This document shows, piece after piece, positions 10,916 through 22,495 of a DNA stretch of 64,000 nucleotides (position 1 is its first letter; each line of letters starts with the position of its first letter). The stretch is from Roseicyclus sp. (GTDB lineage: Bacteria; Pseudomonadota; Alphaproteobacteria; Rhodobacterales; Rhodobacteraceae), in assembly GCA_018401055.1 (NCBI GenBank), contig JAGYLB010000098.1, positions 12,547 to 76,546 of the forward strand, given 5' to 3'. The position numbers and the translations under genes were made by a program. Below the pieces are notes generated by a model that saw nothing but the letters and a program-made list of their open reading frames with translations, ran no database searches and was not told the origin of the DNA.

Positions 10916-11446
10916 TCAGTTAGCGCAGCGCTGCTCGGCATCCTCGACCGCGGCGGTGAAGCCCATCAGCGAGAAGGTATCTTGCGTCTGGGTGCCCCGG
11001 GCCGAGCGCGCCGTCATCACGGCATCGGCGCCGCGCTTCATCGCGGTAATGATCCTCTGGTCGTCCTGCGGCGACGCAGCCCAAGCCATCTCACCATCGG
11101 TGAACAGTTCGAACGTGGTCTCGCCCACACGCATCGACACGGTGGACCCATCCGCGAAGGGATAGCCTCCGGTGAACGACACCTCCCCCAGACGCTCCTG
11201 ACCGGGCCAGAAGCTGACGAACATCAGAATTTCGCCCCGGTTCACCGACACGACGCGACCGTCGCGGGTGTTCACCGTCTCGCGCGGGGTCGATACGACC
11301 CAGCACTGCGTCGGATCATCCTCGACGAAGACGGACCAATCCGTCGCGGCGTTGACGCGGTTGGTGGATTCCTCTTGCGCCAAGGCCGCGCTGGCCGATA
11401 CCGCCAGAACAGTTCCCGTCAGCGCACCGACAAGCCAGTGTTTCAT
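10916..11446 (-). CDS. IalB-family (invasion-associated locus B) periplasmic protein
   Basis: 176-aa protein with a clear signal peptide (MKHWLVGALTGTVLAVSASA, cleavage after ALA) and the IalB family pattern: DWSVFVEDDPTQCWVVS near the N-terminus and a second cysteine near the end (AEQRCAN), probably a disulphide pair. The family is common in alphaproteobacteria, often duplicated; the name comes from Bartonella, and free-living members have no proven invasion role. It lies 84 bp upstream of rlmN on the same strand. Intact. Confidence 0.88.
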   Translation of the reverse strand: MKHWLVGALTGTVLAVSASAALAQEESTNRVNAATDWSVFVEDDPTQCWVVSTPRETVNTRDGRVVSVNRGEILMFVSFWPGQERLGEVSFTGGYPFADGSTVSMRVGETTFELFTDGEMAWAASPQDDQRIITAMKRGADAVMTARSARGTQTQDTFSLMGFTAAVEDAEQRCAN

Positions 11447-11608
11447 GTCTCAGGAGCCTCCGCTCTCGTCTGCCTCTGGTCTACGCCCGGTTCTTGCTTC
11501 AAGTAAAGGCCAGGCGGCAGACCTTATCGCACACAAGATTAGAGGAAACCGCCGTTCAGCAAAAGCCCCGGTGGCGGAAAATCGCCGGTATGTGAAAGGG
11601 ATGGGATC

Positions 11609-12619
11609 ATGGCACAAGCAGCCGAGCGTCTGGTCGAGGTCTGGCGCGGCGATTTTTGCGAAAGCGTGCACCACGGTCACGTCGCAGTCTGGCATGCCGA
11701 CAGCGGATTGATCTGGGGTCTGGGCGATGTCGACGGCGTGATCTTGCCCCGATCGTCGTCCAAGATGATCCAGGCGCTGCCCCTGATCGAAAGCGGCGCG
11801 GCCGATGCCCATGGCCTGACGCAAGAGCAACTGGCGATCTCCTGCGCGTCGCATCAAGGCGCCGCGGTTCATACCGATCTGGTAACGCGCTGGCTGGCCG
11901 ATCTGGGCCTGTCCGAGGCCGATCTGCGCTGCGGCGTGCAATGGCCCAGCGACGAGGCCGCGCGCGACGGGTTGATCTGCAGCCATTGCGGCCCCGATCA
12001 GCGGCACAACAATTGTTCCGGCAAGCACTCGGGCTTTCTGACGCTGACCAAACACCTCAAGGCGGGCCCCGAATATGTCGACCCCGATCATCCGGTTCAG
12101 CAGGCCGTGCGCGCCGCGTGGGAAGATGTGACCGACGAGACCACCCCCGGTTATGGCATCGACGGCTGTTCTGCCCCGAATTTCGCAAGCTCTCTCAAGG
12201 GGTTCGCGCGCGCCATGGCGATGTATGCCGCCGCCGTGGAGGGTGCGGATGCACGCCAGACCGCGATGGTGCGCCTGCGCAACGCGATGATGGCCCATCC
12301 GCATCTCGTCGCGGGCGAGGGGAAGTCGTGCACCAAGCTGATGCGGGTCATGGGCAACCGCGCCGCGATCAAGACCGGGGCGGAGGCGGTTTTCGCCGCG
12401 ATCATCCCCGAACGCCGCATCGGCGTCGCGCTCAAGATCGCCGATGGCACCACCCGCGCGTCGGAGGCCGCGATCACGCAGATCCTTGGCGCCCTAGGCG
12501 TGATCGACCCTGCCGATCCGGCGGCGCTGGCCTATACCACCGGCCCGATCCGAAACTGGCGCAAGATCGAAACCGGGCACTACCGCGTCACACCGGCGCT
12601 GGCAGGCTGGCGGCCATAA
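11609..12619 (+). CDS. L-asparaginase (AnsA/asparaginase II family)
   Basis: 336-aa enzyme of the rhizobial thermolabile asparaginase family, hydrolysing asparagine to aspartate and ammonia; unrelated to E. coli AnsA/AnsB. Family motifs seen: RSSSKMIQALP, SCASHQGA, HNNCSGKHSGFL and GYGIDGCSAP, with the conserved Ser-x-x-Lys, cysteine and histidine residues of this fold. ATG 11609 follows a GGGATGGGATC stretch. Its 3' end overlaps the convergent histidine-kinase gene by 40 bp. Intact. Confidence 0.9.
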   Translation: MAQAAERLVEVWRGDFCESVHHGHVAVWHADSGLIWGLGDVDGVILPRSSSKMIQALPLIESGAADAHGLTQEQLAISCASHQGAAVHTDLVTRWLADLGLSEADLRCGVQWPSDEAARDGLICSHCGPDQRHNNCSGKHSGFLTLTKHLKAGPEYVDPDHPVQQAVRAAWEDVTDETTPGYGIDGCSAPNFASSLKGFARAMAMYAAAVEGADARQTAMVRLRNAMMAHPHLVAGEGKSCTKLMRVMGNRAAIKTGAEAVFAAIIPERRIGVALKIADGTTRASEAAITQILGALGVIDPADPAALAYTTGPIRNWRKIETGHYRVTPALAGWRP

Positions 12620-14817
12620 GTCCGCCGATCTTGCCTACGGCCTGCAGGCGCGTAGGCCCGGATCATGGCATGGAGTTCCGCCTTTTTGAGCGGCTTGGTC
12701 ATGTAGCCGTCGATGCCGGCTGCCACGATGCGGTCGCGGTCGCCATCCATGGCATGGGCGGTCATGGCGATGATGGGCACCGGTGGCAGGCCATGCGCCG
12801 CCTCCAGCGCGCGAATCGCACGCGCCGCCTCGGTCCCGTCCATTTCGGGCATGGAGATGTCGGTGAAGATCAGATCCGGCGGGGCCGCGCGGAAGGCCTC
12901 GACGCAAAGCGCGCCGTTTTCCACCATGCGCAGATCCATCTCGACCCCCTTCAGCATGGTGCGGAACACCAGTTGGTTGGTCTTGTTGTCCTCGGCCGCC
13001 AGCACCTGCAGTCGCCGATTGGGCGCGGGATGGGGCAGCGCGGGGGCCGGTTCCGGCGGGGGTTCGTGCATCTGTTCCGCTGCTTCGACGACGTTCGCGT
13101 GACGGCCCGGATCGGGGTCAGGCACCAGCGCGGCCCGAAATTCCGGCAGCGACAGGGTCGGGATGATCGGCCGGACACCGGGTAAAGGATCCTCGCGCAG
13201 AGGGGGCGGGCACAGGCACAGGATGGGGCCGTCATACCCGCCCGACCGCAGCGCTGCGACCGGATCGTCGCCATCGCCCGAGATCCCCGCGATCACCACG
13301 GCGGCAGGTGCGGCAGGTCCGCCCGCAAGGCCGGTCGTCTCTGTCAGCCGCGCGCTGCAACCGCATCAGATGGGCAAGGATCGTGTCGGGCAGCAGGCGT
13401 CCCCCGGTGATCGCCCAGACCTCGGCACGGTTGGGTGGCAAAGGCTCCACCGGCTGCGCCTGCGCGGCCGGGTCGGCGGCAAGATTGAGCGCAAAGCCAA
13501 AGGTCGAGCCCTGCCCCGGTTCCGAATCAAGCCAGATCTCGCCCTCCATCATCGCCACCAGCTTGCGCGTGATCGCAAGCCCCAGGCCGGTGCCGTCGAA
13601 GCGCCGGTTCGCCTCTGATTCGACCTGATTGAATTCCCCAAAGACATGCGCCTGCATGTCAGGTGCGATCCCGATACCGGTATCCTCGACCGCCACGCGG
13701 ATCGGCACCTGCCCCGGCGGATGGTCGCGGGGCGCGCCTACCACGCGGACGGTCACATGCCCGGCCTCCGTGAACTTGACCGCATTGCCGATCAGGTTCG
13801 TCAGGATCTGCCGGATGCGACCGCGATCCCCGATCATGCGGTCAGGCAGGAAGATGTCATAATCCAGCCTGAGATCCAGCGCCTTGCCCTCAAGCCCCGG
13901 GCGCATCAGCTGGAAAATCTCCTGGATCATCTGCTGCAGATCGAAGCTTTCGGGATGCAGCACCAGCTTGCCCGCATCGATCTTGGAATAGTCGAGGATG
14001 TCGTTGATGATGACCAGCAACGCCTCGCCGGAATTGCGGATCGTGTCGGCGTAAAGCCGTTGTTCCTCGGTCAGCATCGTGTCGCGCAGCAGGTCCGCCA
14101 TGGCGACGACCCCGTTCATCGGCGTGCGGATCTCATGGGACATGTTGGCAAGGAAGGTGGATTTCGCCCGCGCTGCCGCCTCGGCCTCGTCGCGGGCGCG
14201 TTCCAGATCCCGCTCGCGACGGATCGTGTCGGTGATGTCGACCGCAAGGCTGACGATGTCACCCTCAGGCGTGCGCTTGTCGATCAGGCGGACATAGACG
14301 CCGTTGAACAGCCGGATATCGGTCTGGGGGACATTCGGCGCCTCCCATCGGGCGATCATGCGGTCGATCCAGTCGTCTGGTGCCGCGCCTTGCAGATCGA
14401 CCAGCCCCTCGTCGACCGCGATGCGCAAGATCGCCTCGTAGCTGGCGCCGGGTGCGACATCGGCGGCCCCGTCAAAGGCGCCGAGCCACGCCGGGTTGGC
14501 CACCACCAGCCGCCAGTCGCGGTCGAAGATGGCAAACCCGTCCTCCACCGCGCTTAGGGAATCCCACAGCCGACGTTCGGCGACATCGGCCTTTCGGTCG
14601 CCACCTCAAGCGCGGCCTGCGCCTGCGTCGTGCGGCCGATCAGGGCCGCGTTCGCCGCGCGCTGTTCGATGACGGTGTGCGACAGGGAATGGGCGTGTTC
14701 TGCCAGCTTGCGATGGGCGGAATACAGTTCCTCCGACCGTTGGGCGAGCAGGCGCTCGGCCTGCAGCCGCGCGCGCCGTTCCCGCGCCAGACGGTCGTCA
14801 AACCCTTGAATACTCAT
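12580..14817 (-). CDS. Cytosolic hybrid sensor histidine kinase, PAS-HisKA-HATPase-REC (two frameshifts)
   Basis: About 745-aa hybrid kinase with no membrane segment. Order: coiled coil (RARLQAERLLAQRSEELY, residues 10-70), PAS domain (VEDGFAIFDRDWRLVVANP), HisKA with phosphoacceptor His in NMSHEIRTPMNG, HATPase (NLIGNAVKFTEAG, DTGIGIAPDM, GTGLGLAITRKL), linker, and receiver domain (AAEDNKTNQLVF, phosphoacceptor Asp in IFTDISMPEMDG, Lys in MTKPLKKAEL). Frameshifts fall near 14585-14605 (before ADVAERRLWDSL) and 13310-13345 (linker before the receiver). The C-terminus runs 40 bp into the convergent asparaginase gene; a third shift may give an earlier stop near 12635. Signal and partner unknown. 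Confidence 0.85.
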
Positions 14818-14978
14818 CCCGCTTCCCGCAATGCCGCGCCTTTTTCATGCAATCTGGCAGGCTCCGCTGAACATGCGGTTAACCCCACTTGCCGCACCTT
14901 TGGCCGGGGGAATCATCGACAGTGTCAAACGGCCCTGCCAGACTTGGTTCGCGACCCACAGACCCCAGCGAGGTTCCG

Positions 14979-17900
14979 ATGCGCCTGTCCGCCGCCGTTC
15001 TCGCCACGCTTCTCCTGTTGCCGTTTTCGGCCGCCGCGCAAGATGCGATCCCCGACCGCTTCGTGTCGATCACCCGCGATGTAGATTTCCCCGGCGGCGA
15101 CTTACGCCCGATCTTCGACACCACCCTGTCTGCCTGCGAGGCTGCGTGCCGCGCCGATCCCGACTGCGTGGGCTTCACCTACAACGGGCGGAACGGGTCG
15201 TGTTTCCCGAAATCAGCCATCGGCGCACCCGTGGCCTATGATGGCGCGCTGTCAGGCGAGGTGTTTCGCACCGACCCAGCCGTGCTGGCGCGGCTCGACG
15301 CCCGGCTCGCGGCGCTGTCCTTCCTCTCCTCCTCCGATCTGGCGGCCGCGCGCCAACAGGCCTTGGACATGGGCCGCGCGCATTACGCCGGCCCCTTCAG
15401 CGCGCAGGACTGGCGCGAGGCCGCCCGCCGCGAAGAGGCGAATGGCGATCTTGTCGCCGCCATGCGCATGTATGGCGCCGCCGCCGCACGGGGCGATCTG
15501 GCGCAGGACTGGGCCGATCACGCGCGCCTGCTTCTGAGGATGGACAGCGCCAGCAGCTCTGAGCGACGCCAGCGCGAGGCCGAGGCGCTGCGCGCCGCGA
15601 TCAACGCCGCCCTGCGCGCCGCGCCGGGCCCCGAGCTTGCCACCACCCTAGACGTGCTGGCCGAGGCGCTGGAACGCGTGGGGCGTGGGCGCGACACCAT
15701 CCCCGCCCTGCGCCTTGCCATGGCCGAGGCCGCGAGCCCGACGCGCACCGCAGCCCTTGACCGGGTTCTGGGCCTCTACGGGTTCCGCATGATCGAAACG
15801 CAGGTCGATCTGGAGACCGATTTCCCGCGCATCTGCGCCGTCTTTTCCGAACCCCTCGCCGCCGGGGGTGTCCTCTGGGACGATTACCTGCAGACCACCA
15901 CCCCCGGCCTGAGTGCCGAGGCCGAGGGGCAGCAGTTGTGCATTTCCGGCGTACAGCATGGATCGCGCTATGACCTGACGCTCCGCGCAGGCCTACCCGC
16001 CGCTTCGGGCGAGATGCTGCGCGCGCCCGTTCCGGTCCGCCAATACGTCCGCGACCGCGCGCCTTCGGTCCGGTTCGCGGGCCGCGCCTATATCCTGCCC
16101 GCCAGCGAAGGCGCGGCGCTGCCCATCGTCGCGGTCAATGCCGATCTGGTGGATCTGACTCTGTATGCGGTCTCCGACCGCAACATCCTGCGCACCTTGC
16201 AAGACGAGTATTTCGGCCAGCCGCTGCGCGACTGGCAGTTCGATTTCCTTGCCCGCGATCTGGCTGAGGTTGTCTGGCAGGGCGAGGGGGAGGTCGCGCG
16301 CGAGCAAAACCGCGCCGTGACCACCCGCCTGCCGATGGGCGAGGTTCTGGAGGGGCTGGCCCCCGGTCTCTACGCGCTTCAGGCGCGGGTGGGCGGCGCA
16401 GGTGATCTCGGCACGCCCGCGACGCAATGGTTCTTGGTCAGCGATCTGGGCCTGTCGGTGATGACGGGTGAGGATGGCGTGCATGTCATCGTGCGCGCGC
16501 TGGCCGATGCCGGGTCACGCGCGGGCGTGACCGTCTCGCTGGTGGCGGAATCGAATCGCGTGCTTGCCGAAACCGTGACCGATGCGGATGGCTATGCCCG
16601 GTTCGATGCCGGTCTGGCGCGCGGTCAGGGCAGCGCCGCGCCCGCTCTGGTGTCGGTCCGCGATGGCGAGATTGATTTCGCCTTTCTGTCGCTGCGCGAG
16701 GCCGAATTCGACCTGTCCGACCGTGGCGTCGAAGGCCGCGCGCCAAGCGGGGCCGTCGATGTCTACCTGACGACCGACCGCGGCGCCTATCGCGCGGGCG
16801 AGGTGATCCATGCGACCGCGCTGGCCCGCGACGACCGCGCGCAGGCCATCGCCGGTCTGCCGCTCACCGCGATCCTGACGCGCGCGGACGGGGTGGAATA
16901 CAGCCGCCATGTCCTGACCGAGACCGGCGCGGGTGGCTATGTCTTCTCGTTGCCCATCGGGGCACAGGTTCCGCGCGGCACATGGCGGCTGGCGATCCAC
17001 GCCGACCCGGATGCGCCCGCCTTGGCCACAAGCACGGTTCTGGTCGAGGATTTCCTGCCCGAAAGACTCGACATGGTTCTGTCGATGCAAGATGGCCCCT
17101 TCGCCCCCGCCGACCGGCCTATGTTGGGCGTGCAGGCCGATTACCTCTTCGGCGCGCCCGCCGCCGATCTGACGGTGGAGGGGCAGGTGGCACTCCGCCC
17201 CACCACGACGCTCGACGCGCACCCCGGCTACCGCTTTGGCCGCCACGACCAGCAACCGCAGCCGGAATTCGCGGGGATTGCCGCGCTGACCACCGATGGC
17301 AGTGGTGCGGGCAGCGCGCGCATCGACATCCCCACGCTGTCGGGCGCCCCGCAGCCCGCCACCCTGACCATCACCGCCACGATCACCGAAGGCTCGGGCC
17401 GCCCGGTGGAACGCCGGATCACCCGCCCCGTGAGGCCCAATGCGCCGATGATCGGCATTCGCCCGCTCTTCGACGAAACCCTGCCCGAAGGGGCCGAGGC
17501 TGGCTTTCACCTGATCGCCGTGGGGGCCGAGGACCTGCCCGTGCGCTGGACGCTCAACCGTATCGACCGCCGCTACCAATGGTATCAGCAGAACGGCAAC
17601 TGGTCGTGGGAACCCGTCACCACCCGCGCCCGCATCGCCTCGGGCGAGTCTGTGCTGGGGGCGGAACCCTTCGCCCTGAACCTGCCCGTCGACTGGGGCA
17701 GCTATGAATTGCGGGTGGAAACCAACGGCGAGGGGTTTGCGCTCTCCTCTGTCGGCTTCGACGCAGGCTGGTATGGTGCCACCAGCGGCACCGACACGCC
17801 CGATGTGCTGGAGGTCGCGATGGATGCCGCCGCCTATGCCCCCGGCGATACCGCCAACCTGCGCATCGTGCCCCGTCAGGGCGGCGTCGCGCTGGTGCAG

Positions 17901-20389
17901 GTGGTCTCGAACCGGCTGATCGAGCAGCGGATCGTGACGGTCGGGGATGAGCCCATGACCATCCCCCTGACCGTGACCGAGGATTGGGGCAGCGGCGCCT
18001 ATGTGACCGCGACCCTGATCCGGCCCCTGTCGAGCGTGTCCGGCCCCGTTCCCGCCCGCTCGCTGGGTCTGGCCCATGCCACCGTCACACCTGGACGACC
18101 GCGCGCTGACCGCGACGCTGGTCCTGCCCGCCACCGCCGAACCCCGCGCCCCGCTCGATGGTCGCGCTGCGCGTCGAGGGCGCGCGGCCCGGCGAGACCG
18201 TCCATGCCTCCATCGCCGCCGTAGATCTGGGCATCCTGAACCTGACCGGCTTCGACGCCCCCGACCCGCAGGCGCATTATTTCGGCCAGCGCCGTCTGGG
18301 CGTTGCTTTCCGCGATGTCTATGGCCGCCTGATCGACGCCCGCGACGGAGCCGAGGGGCGGATCCGCCAGGGCGGCGATGCGGGCGCAGGCCTGCGCATG
18401 CAGGCCCCGCCGCCGACCGAGGACCTTCTGGCGCAATTCTCAGGCCCACTGACGGTGGGCCCGGATGGCGTGGCCCGCGCCAGCTTCGATCTGCCCGCCT
18501 TCAACGGCACGGTGCGGGTCATGGCCGTGGCATGGTCCGAGACCGGCGTCGGGCAGGCGTCGGGCGATCTGCTGGTGCGCGACCCGGTCGTGGTCACGGC
18601 CAGCCTGCCGCGCTTCCTTGCGCCGGGCGATACGGGCCGGATGCTGCTGGAACTGACCCATGTCGAGGGGCCTGTGGGCGCGGTGACGCTGTCCATCACG
18701 CCCACCGCTGGCCTGTCGCTGACGGCACCCACCGACCCGGTGACGCTGGCCGCACAGGAAACCGCGCGCCTGTCGATCCCCGTCACCGCGCTGAACACCA
18801 CCGGTGTGCAACAGGTCACCGTCACCGCCACCCTGCCCGATGGCCGCACCCTGACCCGCACCTTGTCGTTACCCGTGCAGATCAACGACCCTGAGGTGGC
18901 GGAAACCACCCGCCTGACGCTCGCCCCCGGGCAGAGCCTGCCGATCGACGCAGCGCTCCTGTCGGGCTTCCGCCCCGGCACGGGCCGCGCGACGCTGGCC
19001 GCCGGTCCGCTGGCCCGTTTTGACGCGGCAGGCCTTTTGGCGCGGCTCGACGCCTATCCCTATGGCTGTACCGAACAGGTCACCAGCCGGGCGATGCCGC
19101 TGCTTTACCTCTCGTCGGTGGCCGAGGCGCTGGACCTTGGCACCGCCGCCGATCTGGATGCGCGCATCGCCGATGCCATCGCCCGCGTGCTGGTGAACCA
19201 GTCGGGCAATGGCGGGTTCGGCCTGTGGTGGGCCAGCGACGGCGATCTGTGGCTTGACGCCTATGTCACCGATTTCCTGTCCCGCGCCCGGGCCGAGGGG
19301 CATACGGTTCCCGCCATCCCGTTCACCCTCGCGCTCGACAACCTTGCCAATCAGGTGGCCAGCCACCCCGATTTCGAGGATGGCGGCGAAGGGCTCGCCT
19401 ATGCGCTCATGGTGCTGGCGCGCGAAGGGCAGGCCAGCATGGGCGACCTGCGTTACTATGCCGATGTGAAGGCCGAGGCTTTCGCCACGCCGCTCGCCCT
19501 TGGGCAATTGGGTGCGGCGCTGGCCCTCTATGGCGACCAGCCGCGCGCCGATGCGCTGTTCCGCGCCGGTCACGCGATGCTGCAAGGCATGCAGGCCAAT
19601 CCCCTGCGCGAGGTCTGGCGCGCCGATTACGGCACGGTCGCCCGCGATGCCGCGGGCCTGATCGCGCTAGCCGCCGCCGCGGGGTCGGATGCGATCCCCG
19701 ACGCGTCCCTGACCACCCCCGCCGATGCCGTCTCGACACAAGAAGCCGTCTGGACGCTGCTGGCGGCCCATGCGCTGATCGACAACCCCAATGCCGCCGG
19801 GCTGACGCTCGACGGCGCGGCCGTCAACGGCCCGCTTGTGCAGGCGATCCGCACAGGCGACACGACCACGCGGACCATTTCCAACACCGGCACCCGCGAC
19901 GAGGTTCTGACCGTGACCCGCTTCGGCATCCCCGAGGGTGCGACCCAATCCTTTGGCAACCGCTACCGGATCGACCGCGCCTACCTGAGCCTCGATGGCC
20001 AGCCCCTCGATCCGGCCACGGTGGCGCAGGGCACGCGACTAGTCACGGTTCTGACCGTCACGCCGCTGGGCGCGCCCGAGGGGCGACTGATGGTCACCGA
20101 CCCGCTGCCCGCCGGGTTCGAGATCGACAACCCCAACCTGCTCACATCGGGCGATATCCGCGCGGTTCAGGGTCTCGACCTCAACGCCTGGGCCGACCAT
20201 ACCGAATTCCGACAGGACCGCTTTCTTGCCGCCATCGACAACCGGGGCGAGGTTCCGCTGCGGCTGGCCTATATCGTCCGCGCCGTGACGCCCGGCGCCT
20301 TCCACCACCCCGCCGCCAGTGTCGAGGACATGTACCGCCCCGCCTATCGCGCGCAGACATCCTCGGGGCGCGTCGTGGTGACCGAATGA
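14979..20389 (+). CDS. Bacterial alpha-2-macroglobulin with N-terminal PAN domain (two frameshifts)
   Basis: About 1,800-aa periplasmic alpha-2-macroglobulin, thought to trap foreign proteases via a bait region and a reactive thioester. A signal peptide (MRLSAAVLATLLLLPFSAAA) is followed by a PAN/Apple-like domain (CEAACRADPDCVGFTYNG, residues about 45-70), then MG domains (TDRGAYRAGEVIHATALARD). The thioester motif PYGCTEQ is present near residue 1361. Frameshifts at about 18085 and 18155 bracket DDRALTATLVLPATAEP. ATG 14979 has a CGAGG site upstream. The 3' end overlaps pbpC (ATGA), the usual arrangement for repair of peptidoglycan after protease attack. No lipobox is seen, unlike E. coli YfhM. 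Confidence 0.93.
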
Positions 20390-22426
20390 TCCGCCAGATC
20401 GCGGGAACCCTCGCGATCCTTGCCGCGCTGTTTGTCACCGGTGCGGTGCTCTGGCTGGATGATTGGATCGACGAAACCGAGATCCCGCCCTTGGTCCTGC
20501 AAACAGGGGTTGAGGTGCTGGACCGCGAAGGCGCGTTGCTCCGCGCCTATACGGTCGAGGATGGCCGCTGGCGCCTGCCTGTCAGCCTCGATGCCGTCGA
20601 TCCCGGTTTCATCGAGATGCTGGTGGCCTACGAGGATCGGCGCTTTTTCAGCCATAGCGGGATAGACCCGCGCGCCTTTGTCCGCGCTGGCTGGCAGGCG
20701 CTGAGCACGGGCCGCGTCGTGTCGGGCGGATCGACCCTGACCATGCAGGTTGCGCGCCTGCTGGAGAATTCCGGCACCGGCGCATGGCAGGGCAAGATCC
20801 GGCAAATCCGGCTGGCGCTGGCGCTGGAACGGCGGCTCAGTAAGGATGAAATCCTGACGCTCTACCTCCATCTTGCGCCCTATGGAGGCAATATCGAGGG
20901 CATCCGCGCCGCGACCCTCACATGGTTCGGCGTGGAACCCCACCGCCTGACCGCCGCGCAATCCGCCCTGCTGGTGGCCCTGCCGCAAGCGCCCTCCTCG
21001 CGTCGCCCTGACCGTTTTCCAGAGGCTGCCCGCATCGCCCGCGACCGGGTGCTGGACCGCGCAGTGCGCTTCACCGCTCTGACCGAGGCAGAGATCGACT
21101 GGGCCCGCGCCGCCCCCATCCCGACGCTCCGCCGCGATTTCCCTGCGCTGGCCGCCCATCTGGCCGACCGCGCGCTGGCCGAGCGCCCCACACAAGGCAC
21201 CCACCGGCTGACGCTGGATGCGGGTCTGCAAGGCCGGATGGAACAGCTCGCCCGTCGCGCAGTCGAAGGTCATGGACCGCAGATGAGTGCGGCGATCATG
21301 GTGCTGGATCACCGGACGGGCGAGATCCTGGCCTCGGTCGGATCACCCGATTACACGGACATGTCCCGGCAGGGCTTCGTCGACATGACACAGGCTGTCC
21401 GCTCCCCCGGGTCGACCCTGAAACCGCTGATCTACGGCCTCGCCTTCGACGCAGGGCTTGCCCACCCCGAGACCCGGATCGCTGACCGGCCCACCGGCTT
21501 CGGCGGCTACCGCCCGCAGAATTTCGACAATGTCTTTCGCGGCGAGGTCAGCGTGGCCGAGGCGCTGCAGACCTCGCTCAACATTCCCGCCGTGGCACTG
21601 CTCGACGCCATGGGCCCAGCGCAGATGCTGGCCGCGATGCGCCGCGCGGGGATGGAGGTGCGCCTGCCTGAGGGCGAGGGGGCGCGGGGCTGGCCATCGC
21701 GCTCGGTGGCCTCGGCACGCGGATGGAGGATCTGATGGGCCTATACGCCGCACTGGCCCGGGGCGGCACGGCCGTGGACCTGCGCTGGCGGGCCGATGAC
21801 CCGGGTGGCGAGGGGGTCGGGTGATCGGGCCGGTCGCTGCGTGGTATCTGGGCGATGTGCTGGGTGACGTGCCGCCGCCGCCCACAGCGCCCCGGGTGCG
21901 GCTCGCCTACAAGACCGGCACCAGCTACGGCCACCGCGACGCCTGGGCCTTTGGCTATGACGGACGGCATGTGGTGGGCGTCTGGATGGGCCGCGCCGAT
22001 GGGGCCGCAGTGCCTGGCGCTTTCGGGGCCGACGTGTCGGCGCCGGTGCTGTTTGAGGCTTTTGCACAGCTGGGCGTCCCGATGGCGCCGCGCACAGGCC
22101 CGCCGCCCGGCGCCTTGACAGTCGGATGGCGCGCGCTGCCCGCCCCCTTGCAGCGCTTCGGGATGGGCGCAGACGAAACAGCGCCCGAGATCGTGTTTCC
22201 GCCCGCTGGCGTGGTGCCGGCACATGATCCGACGCTGCCGGTGCTGGCCCGCGTGGCCGAGGGCGCGCCCCCCTTCACATGGCTTTGGAACGGCGCACCG
22301 GTGGTGACAGGCGCGCGCGACCGCGAAGTGATGCTGGACGCACCGGGCGTTGGCTTCGGCGAGTTGACCGTGATCGACGCGGAGGGGCGCGCGGCGCGGG
22401 TGTCTGTGGAACTGGCCGCGCCCTGA
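20386..22426 (+). CDS. pbpC: Penicillin-binding protein 1C (two frameshifts)
   Basis: About 680-aa bifunctional peptidoglycan synthase of class A, 1C type. N-terminal membrane anchor (AGTLAILAALFVTGAVLWL), GT51 transglycosylase (catalytic Glu in YEDRRFFSHSG; GGSTLTMQVARLL), transpeptidase with SxxK in SPGSTLKPLIYG, SLN, and KTGTSYGHRDAWAFG, then the C-terminal PBP1C domain. Two frameshifts lie in G runs near 21677-21685 (before LAIALGGLGTRMEDLM) and 21811-21818 (before VIGPVAAWYLGDVL); adding one G at each restores the frame. Start overlaps the alpha-2-macroglobulin stop, so the pair is coupled. Confidence 0.93.
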
Positions 22427-22432
22427 CCTTGT

Positions 22433-22478
22433 GCGGGAAAACCCGGGTTTTCCCGCCCGTTTTCCGCGCGGAAAACGG
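22433..22478. repeat. Two adjacent perfect palindromes between convergent genes
   Basis: A 24-bp perfect palindrome (22433-22456, arms GCGGGAAAACCC) is followed without a gap by a 22-bp perfect palindrome (22457-22478, arms CCGTTTTCCGC). They fill most of the 69-bp gap between the convergent pbpC and thiolase genes and probably act as terminators in both directions; A/T runs lie inside the arms instead of after the stem, so they are not standard intrinsic terminators. Confidence 0.7.
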
Positions 22479-22495
22479 AACCCCGGCAGATCTCC

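Noticed and set aside
16515..18449. A 644-codon open frame on the minus strand
   Set aside because: It is antisense to the alpha-2-macroglobulin gene; no domain, composition or start supports it. High GC leaves long shadow frames.
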